Of a stretch of 64,000 nucleotides of DNA, positions 17,757-28,184 are shown one piece after another. The first letter of the stretch is position 1. Each line of letters opens with the position of its first letter. This DNA comes from Sphingobium sp. Ant17 (GTDB lineage: Bacteria > Pseudomonadota > Alphaproteobacteria > Sphingomonadales > Sphingomonadaceae), in NCBI RefSeq assembly GCF_000588875.1, contig NZ_JEMV01000016.1:1-64000 (forward strand). Reading direction: 5' to 3'. The position numbers were made by a program, and so were the translations under genes. A model generated the notes under the pieces. That model was given only the letters and a program-made list of their open reading frames with translations. It ran no database searches and had not been told where the DNA came from.

Positions 17757-19334
17757 ATGGTGGATATGGCAGTAATCGAGCTTTCGCGCCTGCAGTTTGC
17801 GCTGACCGCGCTCTATCATTTCCTGTTCGTGCCGCTGACGCTCGGCTTGTCCTTCATGCTGGTGATCATGGAGAGCATCTATGTGATGACCGGCCGGCCA
17901 ATCTGGCGGACGGTCACGCGTTTCTGGGCCAAGCTGTTCGGGATCAACTTCGTGCTCGGCGTCGCCACGGGCCTCACCATGGAATTCGAGTTCGGCACCA
18001 ACTGGTCCTATTTCTCCCATTATGTCGGCGACATCTTCGGCGCGCCGCTTGCGATCGAAGGCTTGATGGCTTTCTTCCTTGAAGCAACGTTCGTGGGCCT
18101 CATGTTCTTTGGCTGGGACAAGCTGTCGAAGCGCCAGCATCTCTTCACCACCTTCATGGTCGCGCTCGGATCGAACCTGTCGGCGCTGTGGATTCTGGTT
18201 GCCAATGGCTGGATGCAGCATCCTGTCGGCTCGCGCTTCAACTCGGACACGATGCGGATGGAAGTGACCGACTTCATGGCGGTACTGTTCAATCCCGTCG
18301 CCCAGGCCAAGTTCGTCCATACCGTGAGCGCTGGTTATGTTACCGCCTCGGTCTTCATCCTCGGCGTCTCGTCCTGGTATCTGCTCAAGGGCAAATGGGT
18401 GGCGGTCGCCAGGCGCTCCTTCACCGTCGCCGCTGCGTTCGGGCTTGCTTCTTCGCTCTCGGTCGTCGTGCTGGGCGATGAATCCGGCTATGCCCTTACG
18501 GACAACCAGAAAATGAAATTGGCGTCGCTTGAGGCCATGTGGCACACCGAGCCCGCGCCTGCCGGCATCGCCGTCTTCGGCATCCCCAGTCTCGAAGGAC
18601 GAGAGACACGCTATGAGATCAAGATCCCCTATGTGCTGGGTCTGATCTCGACGCGCAGCCTGACCGGCGAGGTCGCGGGCATCACCGAACTTGTCGCCAA
18701 GGCGCAGGTTCGGATCGAAAATGGCGTCCAGGCTTATGACGCGGTGGAGAAACTGAAGGTCGATCGCACCGACATGGCGGCGCGCGAGCAGTTCGAGCGG
18801 CACAAGCTCGATCTGGGCTATGCCATGCTGCTCAAGCGCTTCGTTGCTGATCCACGGACTGCCACGCCTGACCAGATCGTCCAGGCTGCATGGTCCACGG
18901 TCCCCAACGTGCCGGTCATGTTCTGGGTGTTCCGGGTGATGGCGGGCCTTGGCTTCTTCTTCATCGGCTTTTTCCTGTTGGCCTTCTACTTCTCGACCGT
19001 CCGCCGTTTCGATGCGCGCTGGTTCCTGCGCGCCGCCGTCTGGATCGTCCCGCTCCCCTGGCTCGCCGCGGAGTTCGGCTGGGTGCTCGCCGAGATCGGG
19101 CGACAGCCCTGGGCGATCGAGGGCGTGCTGCCGACGTTCCTGGGCGCCTCCAGCCTCACGGTTGCCCAGCTCTGGACGACGATCATCGGATTCACGCTGC
19201 TCTATGGCACGCTGGCGGTGATCGAGGTCCGGCTGATGCTGGCGGCGATCCGCAGGGGGCCGCTCGAACACACCGATAAGCCGTCGGATGCTGCTGTAGC
19301 GGGGCACGGCTACACGCCGCTGCCCGCTGAATAA
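17757..19334 (+). CDS. cydA: Cytochrome bd ubiquinol oxidase subunit I
   Basis: 525 residues. It contains heme ligand His in RLQFALTALYHFLFVPLTLG, the conserved FEFGTNW and LAIEGLMAFFLEATF glutamates of the b595/proton path, and KFVHTVSAGYVTAS with the second heme ligand. The Q-loop region (about 230-360) is long, ending near WSTVPNVPVMFWVFRVMAGLG. The start ATG 17757 follows AGGAG at 8 bp. This quinol oxidase reduces O2 to water at low oxygen and is resistant to sulfide and cyanide. It is the first gene of cydABX, facing the assembly genes cydDC. Confidence 0.95.
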   Translation: MVDMAVIELSRLQFALTALYHFLFVPLTLGLSFMLVIMESIYVMTGRPIWRTVTRFWAKLFGINFVLGVATGLTMEFEFGTNWSYFSHYVGDIFGAPLAIEGLMAFFLEATFVGLMFFGWDKLSKRQHLFTTFMVALGSNLSALWILVANGWMQHPVGSRFNSDTMRMEVTDFMAVLFNPVAQAKFVHTVSAGYVTASVFILGVSSWYLLKGKWVAVARRSFTVAAAFGLASSLSVVVLGDESGYALTDNQKMKLASLEAMWHTEPAPAGIAVFGIPSLEGRETRYEIKIPYVLGLISTRSLTGEVAGITELVAKAQVRIENGVQAYDAVEKLKVDRTDMAAREQFERHKLDLGYAMLLKRFVADPRTATPDQIVQAAWSTVPNVPVMFWVFRVMAGLGFFFIGFFLLAFYFSTVRRFDARWFLRAAVWIVPLPWLAAEFGWVLAEIGRQPWAIEGVLPTFLGASSLTVAQLWTTIIGFTLLYGTLAVIEVRLMLAAIRRGPLEHTDKPSDAAVAGHGYTPLPAE

Positions 19335-19345
19335 GGAGAGCGATC

Positions 19346-20494
19346 ATGGTGCCTCCCATCGACTATGAGACGCTTCGCCTGATCTGGTGGGGCCTGATGG
19401 GCATCTTGCTCATCGGGTTCGCGCTGACCGACGGGTTCGATCTTGGCGTCGCCGCCCTGCTGCCGTTCGTCGCCAAAACCGACGCGGAGCGGCGCATGGT
19501 CATCAACTCCATCGGCGCGACCTGGGAAGGCAACCAAGTCTGGTTCATCCTGGGCGGCGGTGCAATCTTCGCCGCTTGGCCGTTCGTCTATGCGGTGAGC
19601 TTCTCCGGCTTCTACCTTGCCATGTTCCTGGTGCTCGCCTCGTTGATTCTGCGCCCCGTCGGTTTCAAATATCGCTCGAAGAGGCCCGACGCGGCATGGC
19701 GCAGCCGGTGGGATTGGGCGCTGTTCGTTGGCGGGTTCGTGCCGGCTTTGGTCTTCGGCGTGGCCGTGGGCAATGTGCTGACCGGCATCCCTTTCCGCCT
19801 GGATGGCGACCTGCGCTCTTTCTACGAAGGCAGCCTGCTCGGCCTGTTTCATCCCTTCTCATTGCTGGCTGGCCTGCTCTCGGTAGCGATGCTGGTGCTG
19901 CACGGCGCAAGCTGGCTCGCCATCAAGATCGAACGGGGTGCGGTGCACGATCGCGCCCTGCGTTTCGGGCAGATCGCGGCTATTCTTTCCGTCCTGCTCT
20001 TCGCCATCGGCGGCCTGATGGTGGCACGCGGTGGCATGGGGTTCAGCATGACAGGCGCAGTCGATCCAATGGGGCCGTCCAATCCGCATTTGATGGCGAT
20101 GATTGCCGCGCCCGGCGCGTGGATGAGCAATTATGCGCGTCATCCCTGGATGCTGGTGGCGCCGCTGCTGGGCTTTGCCGGGCCGCTGATCGCCCTGGCT
20201 GGAATCCGGACCGGCCGCGAAGTCCTGGCGTTCGGCGGCTCGTCGCTTGGCACGCTTGGCATCATCGCGACGGTCGGCTTGTCAATGTTCCCCTTCATCC
20301 TGCCCAGCTCGATCGACCCGGCCTCCAGCCTGACCGTCTGGAATGCGTCCTCCAGCCATGTAACCCTGTTCATCATGCTGCTGGTCACGCTGATCTTCCT
20401 GCCGATTGTGCTGCTCTATACCGCCTGGGTCTACAAGATACTGTTCGGGCGCATCACGCTCAAGGATGTCGGCACCAACCCGGACTTCTATTGA
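19346..20494 (+). CDS. cydB: Cytochrome bd ubiquinol oxidase subunit II
   Basis: 382 residues and about nine hydrophobic spans. Typical segments are LTDGFDLGVAALLPFVAKTD, GATWEGNQVWFILGGGAIFAAWP and PSSIDPASSLTVWNASSSHV near the C-terminus. It starts 11 bp after the cydA stop, with a GGAG-type site (AAGGAGAGCG). It forms the heterodimer with CydA in the inner membrane. The next gene, cydX, begins 17 bp downstream. Confidence 0.95.
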   Translation: MVPPIDYETLRLIWWGLMGILLIGFALTDGFDLGVAALLPFVAKTDAERRMVINSIGATWEGNQVWFILGGGAIFAAWPFVYAVSFSGFYLAMFLVLASLILRPVGFKYRSKRPDAAWRSRWDWALFVGGFVPALVFGVAVGNVLTGIPFRLDGDLRSFYEGSLLGLFHPFSLLAGLLSVAMLVLHGASWLAIKIERGAVHDRALRFGQIAAILSVLLFAIGGLMVARGGMGFSMTGAVDPMGPSNPHLMAMIAAPGAWMSNYARHPWMLVAPLLGFAGPLIALAGIRTGREVLAFGGSSLGTLGIIATVGLSMFPFILPSSIDPASSLTVWNASSSHVTLFIMLLVTLIFLPIVLLYTAWVYKILFGRITLKDVGTNPDFY

Positions 20495-20511
20495 TCTCGA
20501 GGACATGGACC

Positions 20512-20622
20512 ATGTGGTATTTCAGCTGGATATTGGGCCTGGGCCTGGCCGTCGCCTTCGGCGTCCTGAACGGGCTCTGGCATGAATTTCATACCGACCC
20601 CGACGAAGACATGACGGCGTAG
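20512..20622 (+). CDS. cydX: Cytochrome bd small subunit CydX
   Basis: A 36-residue single-span membrane protein: MWYFSWILGLGLAVAFGVLN, then GLWHEFHTDPDEDMTA. The N-terminal MWYFxWILG and the single helix followed by an acidic tail are the CydX/YbgT pattern; CydX stabilises the CydAB oxidase. The start ATG 20512 lies behind GAGGAC. It is easily missed by gene callers because of its size. Confidence 0.92.
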   Translation: MWYFSWILGLGLAVAFGVLNGLWHEFHTDPDEDMTA

Positions 20623-20674
20623 CGCGCAAGCAAGAAACACGAACAGCATTTCCAGCGAAGATCGGAAGATAGTC

Positions 20675-21148
20675 ATGAGCCTCAACATCGGCATCAGTGA
20701 TACGGATCGTGCAGCGATCAGCGACGGCCTCAGCCACCTGCTCGCGGATACCTATACGCTGTACCTGACCACGCATAATTTCCACTGGAACGTCACCGGG
20801 CCGATGTTCAACAGCCTGCACGCGATGTTCATGGCGCAATATACCGAACTGTGGAATGCGGTGGACCCGATCGCCGAGCGCATCCGGTCACTGGGTCATC
20901 CCGCCCCGGGCTCCTACGGCCAATATGCCAAGCTGAGTTCGCTTCCCGACGCTCCGGCGACGCCCCCCAAAGCGCTCGAGATGGTCGCCATCCTGGCGCA
21001 AGGCCATGAAGCGACGGCGCGAACCGCGCGGAGCCTCTATCCTGTCGTCGAGGCTGCCAGCGACGAACCGACGGCCGACCTCCTGACCCAGCGGATCGGC
21101 GTGCATGAGCAGGCGGCCTGGATGTTGCGTGCCCTGCTCGAAGATTGA
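20675..21148 (+). CDS. dps: Dps-family ferritin-like protein
   Basis: 157 residues. The ferroxidase site of Dps proteins is visible: THNFHWNVTGPMF (His37), and NAVDPIAERI with Asp64 and Glu68; a His-rich first helix and HEQAAWMLRALLED at the end fit the fold. It would store iron and use H2O2 to oxidise it, protecting DNA. It follows cydX by 52 bp and may belong to the same transcript. A weak GC-rich inverted repeat (about 21165-21190) follows without a T-run. Confidence 0.92.
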   Translation: MSLNIGISDTDRAAISDGLSHLLADTYTLYLTTHNFHWNVTGPMFNSLHAMFMAQYTELWNAVDPIAERIRSLGHPAPGSYGQYAKLSSLPDAPATPPKALEMVAILAQGHEATARTARSLYPVVEAASDEPTADLLTQRIGVHEQAAWMLRALLED

Positions 21149-21399
21149 GGGTAGGGGCGATCCAAATTCCGGCGGGCTCCGTCCCACCGGCTGGTCGACA
21201 TGCTTCATTTGATCTCGTCACGGAGAAATTCCGGGCGAATATGGCAGGTCTCGGAAAAGGAAGTAGCGGTGAGCGACCGCGACGACGGCGCAGGGTGAGC
21301 AACGCAGGTTCGGGCTACATGTGAGCGCGGCGTGTCCTGCAGCGCTCGACATTGCGCTCTGCGATGCCCGCGAACGGCTTTCGAGGATTGCCCCCACTT

Positions 21400-21717
21400 C
21401 TATGTGGATGTGATGACCGAACTGGCGAAGCCATGTTGCTTGGTCGGACCGACATGGTCCACGTCGATGCCGGCCATGAGATGATCGAGCGCCAGCAGAA
21501 TACGCCGCAACAGGTCGCTCTCGTCACCGGGCATCCCTTCTTCCAAGGCGACGCTATTTTCGCTCGCGTCATATTCCCACCGCTTGAGCAGTTCGATCTT
21601 CTCTTCCCGAGAAAGACCCTCATGCAAGAGAAGTTCTTCGGGGTCCGCAAAGATCGATCCCGGATCAAGGAGCGCCTGGGCCATATCCACAGACGCGGGT
21701 CCTGTCGTGCTCACCAT
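21400..21717 (-). CDS. Conserved small acidic protein next to catalase
   Basis: 105 residues from ATG 21717, which has a clear GGGAGG site upstream; an extension to 21840 overlaps catalase and is not supported. The core EELLLHEGLSREEKIELLKRWEYDASENSVALEEGM is a helical, acidic motif I recognise from hypothetical proteins common in sphingomonads, often near stress genes. No enzyme motif or signal peptide is seen. It starts 40 bp after the catalase stop on the same strand and is probably co-transcribed. The 250 bp between it and dps hold no gene. Confidence 0.7.
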   Translation of the reverse strand: MVSTTGPASVDMAQALLDPGSIFADPEELLLHEGLSREEKIELLKRWEYDASENSVALEEGMPGDESDLLRRILLALDHLMAGIDVDHVGPTKQHGFASSVITST

Positions 21718-21757
21718 GATATTGCCTCCCTGCCCGGTGTTGCGCTGATAGCTGCGA

Positions 21758-23251
21758 TCAGCCTTCGCCCATGCCTTCCGCTGGCTTCGGCGCACCGCCG
21801 CCGCGGACAGTTTCCTCGATCCGGTGGCCGACATCGGCATCTATGCTCTTCCAATATTCGAACGCCCGCTCGAGAACCGGCGAGCGAACGCCGCCGAGCA
21901 GACTGCCTGCGACCTGATCGACCAGCTTCGTCCGCTGCCCGTCATTAAACACGTCGCGAACCATGATCCCGGGTTGCGTGAAGTCATCGTCCTCGGCGCG
22001 CAGCGGATAGGCGCTGCGAACCATTGGGCCATCGGCCTCCCAGCCGTCCACGACGGGCCCTGTTTCGTCCGCCCAGCTTCTGCCTCCGCTGTTGGGCGCG
22101 TACACCGGAGCGCTACCGCTGTGATGATAGGCCATGTGGCCGTCGAACATGTAGGTGTTAACCGCTACCTTCGGCTGGTTGACCGGCAGCTGGTGAAAGT
22201 TGGTGCCGATGCGGTTACGCTGCGCGTCGTTGTAGGCGAACGCCCGGCCGAGCAGCATCTTGTCGGGCGACAGGCCGATGCCCGGCACCGTGTTTCCTGG
22301 TGAGAACGCCGCCTGCTCGATCTGGGCGAAGAAATTCTCCGGATTGCGATTGAGCGTCATCGTGCCCACCGGGATTAGCGGATAATCCGCATGCGACCAG
22401 GTCTTGGTCAGATCGAACGGGTTGATCCGGTAGGCGCTGGCATCTGCGTAGGGCATGACCTGGACCGAGAGCGACCAACTGGGATGCTCGCCGCGCGCGA
22501 TAGCTTCAAACAGGTCGCGACGATGGAAATCCGCATCGGCGCCCGCCATCGTCGCGGCTTCGGCATTGGTAAAGAAGGCCATGCCCTGATTGGTGTGAAA
22601 GTGATATTTCACCCAGAATCTCTCGCCTTCGGCGTTGATCCACATATAAGTGTGGGAGCCGTAGCCGTTCATGTTGCGCCAGGTGCGGGGCAGACCGCGT
22701 TCGCCCATGAGATAGGTCACCTGATGGGCGGATTCCGGATTACTGGTCCAGAAGTCCCACTGCATATGATTGTCGCGCAGACCCGAATCCGGCAAACGCT
22801 TCTGACTGCGGATGAAGTGCGGAAATTTCATTGCATCGCGAATGAAGAATATCGGCGTGTTGTTGCCGACCAGATCGTAATTGCCTTCGTCGGTGTAGAA
22901 TTTAAGCGAGAAGCCACGCACGTCGCGCCAGGTGTCGGGACTGCCGGCCTCGCCGGCAACGGTAGAAAAGCGCGCGAGCATGTCAGTAGTCGTGCCCGGC
23001 TGGAACAGGGCAGCCTTGGTATAGGCGGAAACGTCCTTGGTCGTTTGGAATATGCCGAAAGCGCCCGAACCTTTGGCATGCGGTTGCCGTTCGGGGACCT
23101 TTTCGCGGTTGAAGTGCGCCATTTGCTCGAGAAAATGAACGTCCTGAAGCAGGATCGGGCCGTCCGGACCAACCGTCAGCGAGTTGCGATCGCTCAGCGC
23201 CGGGGCGCCAGTGCTCATCGTGGACCCGCGTTCATCTTTCCGGTCGGTCAT
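21758..23251 (-). CDS. katA: Monofunctional heme catalase
   Basis: 497 residues, the small-subunit (clade 3 type) length. Distal heme residues are His58 ([12 protein letters not shown]) and Asn131 ([10 protein letters not shown]); the proximal Tyr motif is [19 protein letters not shown]-region and C-terminal segments end at [15 protein letters not shown]. It decomposes H2O2 in the cytosol. A start at ATG 23251 ([12 protein letters not shown]) or 12 residues in is possible. The usual RVVHA before the catalytic His is here RQPHA, a small departure. The hypothetical gene at 21400 follows. Confidence 0.93.
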   Translation of the reverse strand: MTDRKDERGSTMSTGAPALSDRNSLTVGPDGPILLQDVHFLEQMAHFNREKVPERQPHAKGSGAFGIFQTTKDVSAYTKAALFQPGTTTDMLARFSTVAGEAGSPDTWRDVRGFSLKFYTDEGNYDLVGNNTPIFFIRDAMKFPHFIRSQKRLPDSGLRDNHMQWDFWTSNPESAHQVTYLMGERGLPRTWRNMNGYGSHTYMWINAEGERFWVKYHFHTNQGMAFFTNAEAATMAGADADFHRRDLFEAIARGEHPSWSLSVQVMPYADASAYRINPFDLTKTWSHADYPLIPVGTMTLNRNPENFFAQIEQAAFSPGNTVPGIGLSPDKMLLGRAFAYNDAQRNRIGTNFHQLPVNQPKVAVNTYMFDGHMAYHHSGSAPVYAPNSGGRSWADETGPVVDGWEADGPMVRSAYPLRAEDDDFTQPGIMVRDVFNDGQRTKLVDQVAGSLLGGVRSPVLERAFEYWKSIDADVGHRIEETVRGGGAPKPAEGMGEG

Positions 23252-23601
23252 TGCACTTCTCCAGCAGAAATCGGTGTTTCCTGTCTCGGCGCTATCCTCC
23301 TTTGCTGATATCCGTAGAGGCCCTTATGCTGAAGAAGCGGCGGTCACTGGCAGCCAGAACTCGTCTACAAATAGGCGCGTTTCGCTACGTCGAGTGGAGC
23401 AGGATAGTGCTACACGGACATGTGCTGATGCTCGCGTGAATTCTGTATGATCATGACGTTGGGCGAGTCACTTCGTGCATGACGACATCGATAGCATGCA
23501 ATAGCTCGGTTCCAATTGCATCGCGACGGCGCGGGACAGGTCGGTGCCGGATTCCATGGGTAGCACTTTCAGGAACACCACGGCGGCCGCCTATCCATTT
23601 C
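23252..23601. other. Intergenic region between catalase and ArsR genes
   Basis: 350 bp upstream of the catalase gene and downstream of the ArsR gene. It must hold the catalase promoter, but I see no convincing -35/-10 pair, no copy of the TTGATTA dyad, and no coding frame that looks real. Confidence 0.4.
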
Positions 23602-23925
23602 TCATATATGCTCTTCCGTTCGCCCGAAACGGCTGCACAGGAATTCCATCAGCGCATCCACATGGGGGTTTGCCATGCTATAGTAGATCGTGGTCGCTTC
23701 ACGGCGGGTTTGCACCAGGCCGCCCTCACGCATCTTGCTGAGATGCTGGGAAACGCTGGATTGGGACAGGTCGCACAATCCCACCAGTTCGCCCACCGAA
23801 GCTTCGCCCTCGCGCAGGCGGCACAGCAGCAGCAGCCTTTGCTCATTGGCCACCAGCTTGAGCAGGTCGGCGACTTCCGTCGCACGCTCGCAGAGCATTT
23901 CGGCGGCAGCACTCCAGGCCATCAT
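23602..23925 (-). CDS. ArsR-family repressor, BigR/SqrR-like (persulfide sensor candidate)
   Basis: 107 residues with a winged helix: LLKLVANEQRLLLLCRL, recognition helix LSQSSVSQHLSKMREGGLV and wing RREATTIYYSM. Cysteines are at 12, 35, 51 and 97. The pair Cys35 (LLLCRL) and Cys97 (MEFLCSRF) lies where BigR/SqrR regulators carry the two cysteines that form a tetrasulfide with persulfides. Its start overlaps the RND gene stop (ATGA), making it the last gene of the rhodanese-MFP-RND operon. Known relatives repress sulfide-detoxifying genes, so autoregulation through site B (28546-28570) is likely; sensing is inferred, not shown. Confidence 0.82.
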   Translation of the reverse strand: MMAWSAAAEMLCERATEVADLLKLVANEQRLLLLCRLREGEASVGELVGLCDLSQSSVSQHLSKMREGGLVQTRREATTIYYSMANPHVDALMEFLCSRFGRTEEHI

Positions 23926-26900
23926 CGTGTCGCGCTTTTCCCGTCATCCCGCAGCACGACATAGATCGCCGGGATGACGAGAACGGTGAGCAGGGTCGAT
24001 GAAGCAAGGCCGAAAAGCAACGAGATTGCAAGACCCTGGAAGATTGGGTCGGTGAGGATCACGGCCGCGCCGATCATCGCCGCCCCGGCCGTCAGCACGA
24101 TCGGCTTGAACCGGATCGCGCCCGCCTCGATCAGCACGTCGCGCAGCGGCTTGCCGGGTGTGGCGGTGTGCCGGATGAAATCGACCAGCAGGATCGAGTT
24201 GCGCACGATGATGCCGGCGAGCGCGATAAAGCCGATCATCGACGTAGCGGTGAAGGGCGCCGAAAACAGCATATGCCCGATGACGATGCCGACCAGCGTC
24301 AGCGGCACCGGCGTCAGGATCACCAGCGGCAGCTTGAAGTTGCGGAACTGGGCTACGACCAAGATGTAGATGCCGAGCAGCGCCACCATGAACGCTGCCC
24401 CCATGTCACGGAAAGTGACCCAGGTGATCTCCCACTCGCCATCCCACAGCAGCGAGGTGACGGACTCATCCTCGGGCTGGCCGTTGAGGCGTATGATCGG
24501 TTTGGCGAGGCCCTTAGCCGCCCAGTCATAGGCGTCGACCGCCTTGTCGACAGCGAGCATGCCGTAAATTGGCGCCTCATATTCGCCGGCGAGCTCGGCC
24601 GTGACCATGTCGGCGAAGCGGCCATCGCGCCGGAAGATCGCGCGGCTGCCTTGTTCGTTGCGCGCGTCCACGACCGCGCCTAGCTCGATCAACTGGCCGC
24701 CCGGCGTTGCCGCGACCGGTGTGCTGGCCAGCGTCTGCGACCATCCCCGTGCCGATTGCGGCAGGGCAATAGTGATCGGCAATGGCGTACGGCCCTGTCC
24801 ACGCGGCGCATAGCCAACCGTCTGGCTGCCCATCAGCGCGCCGATGCTGTCGGCGACTTGACGTTCCGAAAGCCCATAATAATCGATGCGGTCGCGCTGC
24901 GGTATCAGGCGCAATTTGGGCCGAGGCTGGCCGAAGCTGTTATCAACATCGACGATATAGGGGACCGAACGGAAGATCTTTTCCAGTTCGGTCGCGGTGC
25001 GCTGCCGGGTCTGCGCATCGGGACCATAGATCTCGGCGAGCAGGGTCGCGAGCACGGGTGGCCCTGGCGGCGTCTCGACCACCTTGATCGAGGCCCCATC
25101 AGGCAGTTTCAGCGCCTTGAGCTGTTCGCGCAGGACAAGGGCGATCTGGTGGCTGGACCGGTCGCGCTCGCCTTTGGGCAACAAGGCGACCATCACGTCG
25201 CCCATCTCCGGCTTGTTGCGCAGGAAATAGTGGCGGACGAGGCCGTTGAAGTTGAACGGCGCGGAGGTCCCGACATAGGCTTCCATCGCGGTTGCCTCCG
25301 GCAGCCTGCGTGCCACGGTCGCCACGTCCTCGAGCGTCCTGCCGGTTGCCTCCAGGCTCGTGCCTTCGGGCATGTCGACAACCACCTGCAGCTCCGACTT
25401 GTTGTCGAAGGGCAGCAGCTTCACGGTCACGGCCTTGAAATAGAACATCGAGCAGGCGAGCAGCGTGGCGATGCCGACCGCGATCAGGAAATTGCGCGCC
25501 GAGGTACGGCTGTCGATCACGCGGTGGGCAACGCGGGCATAGAGCCGGCCGAGCTTTCCACCGCTTTCGTCATGCGCATGGCCGCCATGCGCCGTTCCGT
25601 CCGCCAGCGCCTTGCGCGCGAAGCGGACCATCAGCCAGGGCGCGATCACGACCGCGACGAAGAAGGAAAAGACCATCGCCGCCGAGGCGTTGACCGGGAT
25701 CGGCGCCATGTAGGGGCCCATGAGGCCGGAGACGAACAGCATCGGCAGCAAGGCGGCGACCACGGTCAAGGTTGCCACCACGGTCGGATTGCCAACCTCG
25801 GCCACGGCCTCGATCGCGGCCTGCGTCCGCGTGCGATCGTCCGGCATCGCCCAATGGCGCGCGATATTCTCGATCATGACGATGGCGTCGTCGACCAGGA
25901 TACCGATCGAGAAGATCAGCGCAAAGAGACTGACGCGGTTGATCGTGTAGCCCATCAGGTTCGAGGCGAACATCGTGAGCAGGATCGTCGTGGGGATGAC
26001 GACAGCGGTCACCGCCGCCTCGCGCCAGCCAATCGCAAAGCCGATCAGGACGACGATGGAGATGGTCGCCAGCGCCAGATGGAACAGCAGCTCATTGGCC
26101 TTCTCGTTCGCCGTCGCGCCATAGTTGCGGGTGACCGCGACATCGACCCCATCGGGGATGAGCTTGCCCTTAAGGCTTTCGATTCTGGACAGCACGGCGT
26201 CGGAGACGACAACCGCATTGGCGCCCGACCGCTTGGCGATGGCGATGCTGACGGCGGGCGCGCTCGACCATTGGTCGCCACTCCGCGCCCAGCGCCAGGC
26301 GCGGGACTGGTCCTCGCGTGGTCCCTGGGTGACGGCGGCGACGTCGCGCAGATAGACGGGCGCGCCGCGCGCGGAGCGGACGGTGAGCATGCCCACCTCC
26401 TGCGCGGAGGACAAAGTGCGGCCGGCCGTGACGGAGACCGCCTTGCCGCCCTCGCGGATGCTGCCGGCCGGAAAGCTCCGATTGGCCTGGCCGGCCGCTT
26501 CGATGACGCTGCCGAGCGGTACGCCATATTGGTTGAGCTTGGCCGGGTCTGGCGCGATCCGGATCTCGTCGGGACGTCCGCCAGTCAGGAAGGTCAGGCC
26601 GACATTGTCGACCTTGGCGATTTCGGTGCGCAGCTTGGTGGCAAGATCGTAGAGCGCCTGATCGCTCCATTGTCCGGCGGCGCCGGGCTTGGGCGTGAGC
26701 GTCAGCACGATCGCGGGCACGTCGTTGATTCCGCGCACCGTGACCTTGGGATCGGGGATTCCAACCGGAATCCGGTCCCAATTGGCGCGCAGCTTCTCGT
26801 CGATGCGGGTCGCTGCGTCCTCGGGATTTGATCCCACCACAAAGCGCGCCGTCACCATCACGCCGTCATCTTCGGCTGAGTATAGACATGCTCGACGCCA

Positions 26901-27139
26901 TCGACGCTCTTGACGATGGTCTCGAGCGGAATGCCGACAAGCTCGACGGCGTCGGCTGCGGCGAGACCGGGCGCCATCACCTGGATATCGACCATCGGCA
27001 CGCTGATCTGCGGCTCCTCCTCGCGGGGAATCGAGAAGAGCGCGAGAAGCCCGACCGCGATCGCCGCCATCAGGAAGAGTGGCGTCAGCGGAGACATGAT
27101 GGTCGCGCGGGTCAGCCGCCCGGAGATGCCGAGGTTCAT
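23922..27139 (-). CDS. RND efflux transporter permease (AcrB-type), frameshifted near 26877
   Basis: The start is ATG 27139 (MNLGISGRLTRATIMSPLTP), overlapping the MFP stop. The first part runs to VDGVEHVYTQ; one missing G near 26874-26879 breaks the frame, which resumes EDDGVMVTARFVVGSNPED. The total is about 1070 residues with twelve transmembrane spans, two large periplasmic loops and RND motifs such as SIGILVDDAIVMIENIARH, which has the Asp pair of proton-driven multidrug (HAE1) pumps. With the MFP and the TolC at 30126 it would form a tripartite exporter. The neighbours suggest the cargo relates to sulfur or oxidised thiols, but this is inference. Confidence 0.85.
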
Positions 27140-28167
27140 TTGCGCGCGCCCGCCAGGAAGAGTGTGTCCCCGGCCGCAACGCCGCTCAGGATCTCGATCC
27201 TGTCGGGGTCGGTGGTGGGCGCCACCTGGACGGGTACGGCGCTCACCCGGTGATCGGCCGTCACGACATCGACCTGGTCGATGCCATAGCGCGTCGAGAC
27301 GAAGCGGCGCGGCACCACGAGAGCGCTGCGCCGCCCGACTTCGATCGAGACGCCCACGCGCCGCCCGACAAGCTGCGTGGAAAGGCCGGGCACGGTCGCA
27401 TCGACACGCACCCGGCCCCCGGTGACGGCGGGATAGACCTGCGTCACTCGGCCCTGACGCGACCCGTCGGGCAGATCGCCTTCAGCTACCAATATCTGCG
27501 CGCCGTTGCGCACCTGTCCGGCCAGCGACTCCGGCAGCTCGAGCCGCAAGAGGGGAGGGCCGGCGGTGATCGTCGCCACCGACATGCCCGGCGCGACGAC
27601 TGATCCGGCGGGGATATCCGCACGCAGCACCCGGCCGCTAGCCGGCGCAACGATCGCACCTTGCCCGGCGACGCTGGCGCTTGCGCCTTGCTGCGCGCGT
27701 GCGGCCGCGACTTGCGCGTCGGCGGCACGCGACATGGCGACCGCCTGGTCGAGGCGCGCCTTGGCATAGACCTTGTTGTTGTAGAGATCCTGGATGCGGG
27801 CAAGGTCGCCGCGCGCGCGCGCCGCCTCGGCCTGTGCCGCGGCGACCTGGGCACCATAAGCGCTGGTCTCGTAGCCGAGGCGCGCATCGACGACCGTGCC
27901 GATGCGCTGGCCTTTTTCGACCATATCGCCTTCGCGGACCGAAAGGCTGACAAGCGTGCCCGGTATTCGGGCGAGCGCCTCGGCGGAATCGCGCGTGGTG
28001 ATCTCGGCGCCCACTGCCTTCATGTCAGCGATGTCGCTTGCCGCGAGCTTCAGCGACTCACCTGCGGGGAGCGTCGTGGAGGCTTGGTCGGCCGCTTCCT
28101 TGCCGCCGCAGGACGCCAAGGCGAGCGAAACGCTCGCAAGCCAGACCCATTTCGTCATCGCGCGCAT
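27136..28167 (-). CDS. Periplasmic membrane-fusion lipoprotein of RND efflux pump
   Basis: 343 residues from ATG 28167 (MRAMTKWVWLASVSLALASC), giving a lipobox LASC near residue 20; the longer frame to 28317 runs into the rhodanese gene and is rejected. Domains: biotinyl-lipoyl half-motif (GTLVSLSVREGDMVEKGQRI), a coiled-coil hairpin rich in Ala (AQVAAAQAEAARARGDLARI…), the second lipoyl half (APASGRVLRADIPAGSVV) and a beta-barrel. It links the inner-membrane pump to TolC. It is 17 bp after rhodanese and overlaps the pump start by ATGA. Confidence 0.88.
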   Translation of the reverse strand: MRAMTKWVWLASVSLALASCGGKEAADQASTTLPAGESLKLAASDIADMKAVGAEITTRDSAEALARIPGTLVSLSVREGDMVEKGQRIGTVVDARLGYETSAYGAQVAAAQAEAARARGDLARIQDLYNNKVYAKARLDQAVAMSRAADAQVAAARAQQGASASVAGQGAIVAPASGRVLRADIPAGSVVAPGMSVATITAGPPLLRLELPESLAGQVRNGAQILVAEGDLPDGSRQGRVTQVYPAVTGGRVRVDATVPGLSTQLVGRRVGVSIEVGRRSALVVPRRFVSTRYGIDQVDVVTADHRVSAVPVQVAPTTDPDRIEILSGVAAGDTLFLAGARK

Positions 28168-28184
28168 CCCCGACCCTTTCGCTC

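Noticed and set aside
17685..19307. A 540-codon open frame antisense to cydA
   Set aside because: Composition is charged and repetitive with no domain; cydA on the other strand is unmistakable.
21165..21190. GC-rich inverted repeat after dps as a terminator
   Set aside because: It has a mismatch in the stem and no T-run, so it is too weak to list.
24756..26831. A 691-codon frame antisense to the RND pump
   Set aside because: His/Arg/Asp-rich shadow translation; the pump frame explains the sequence.
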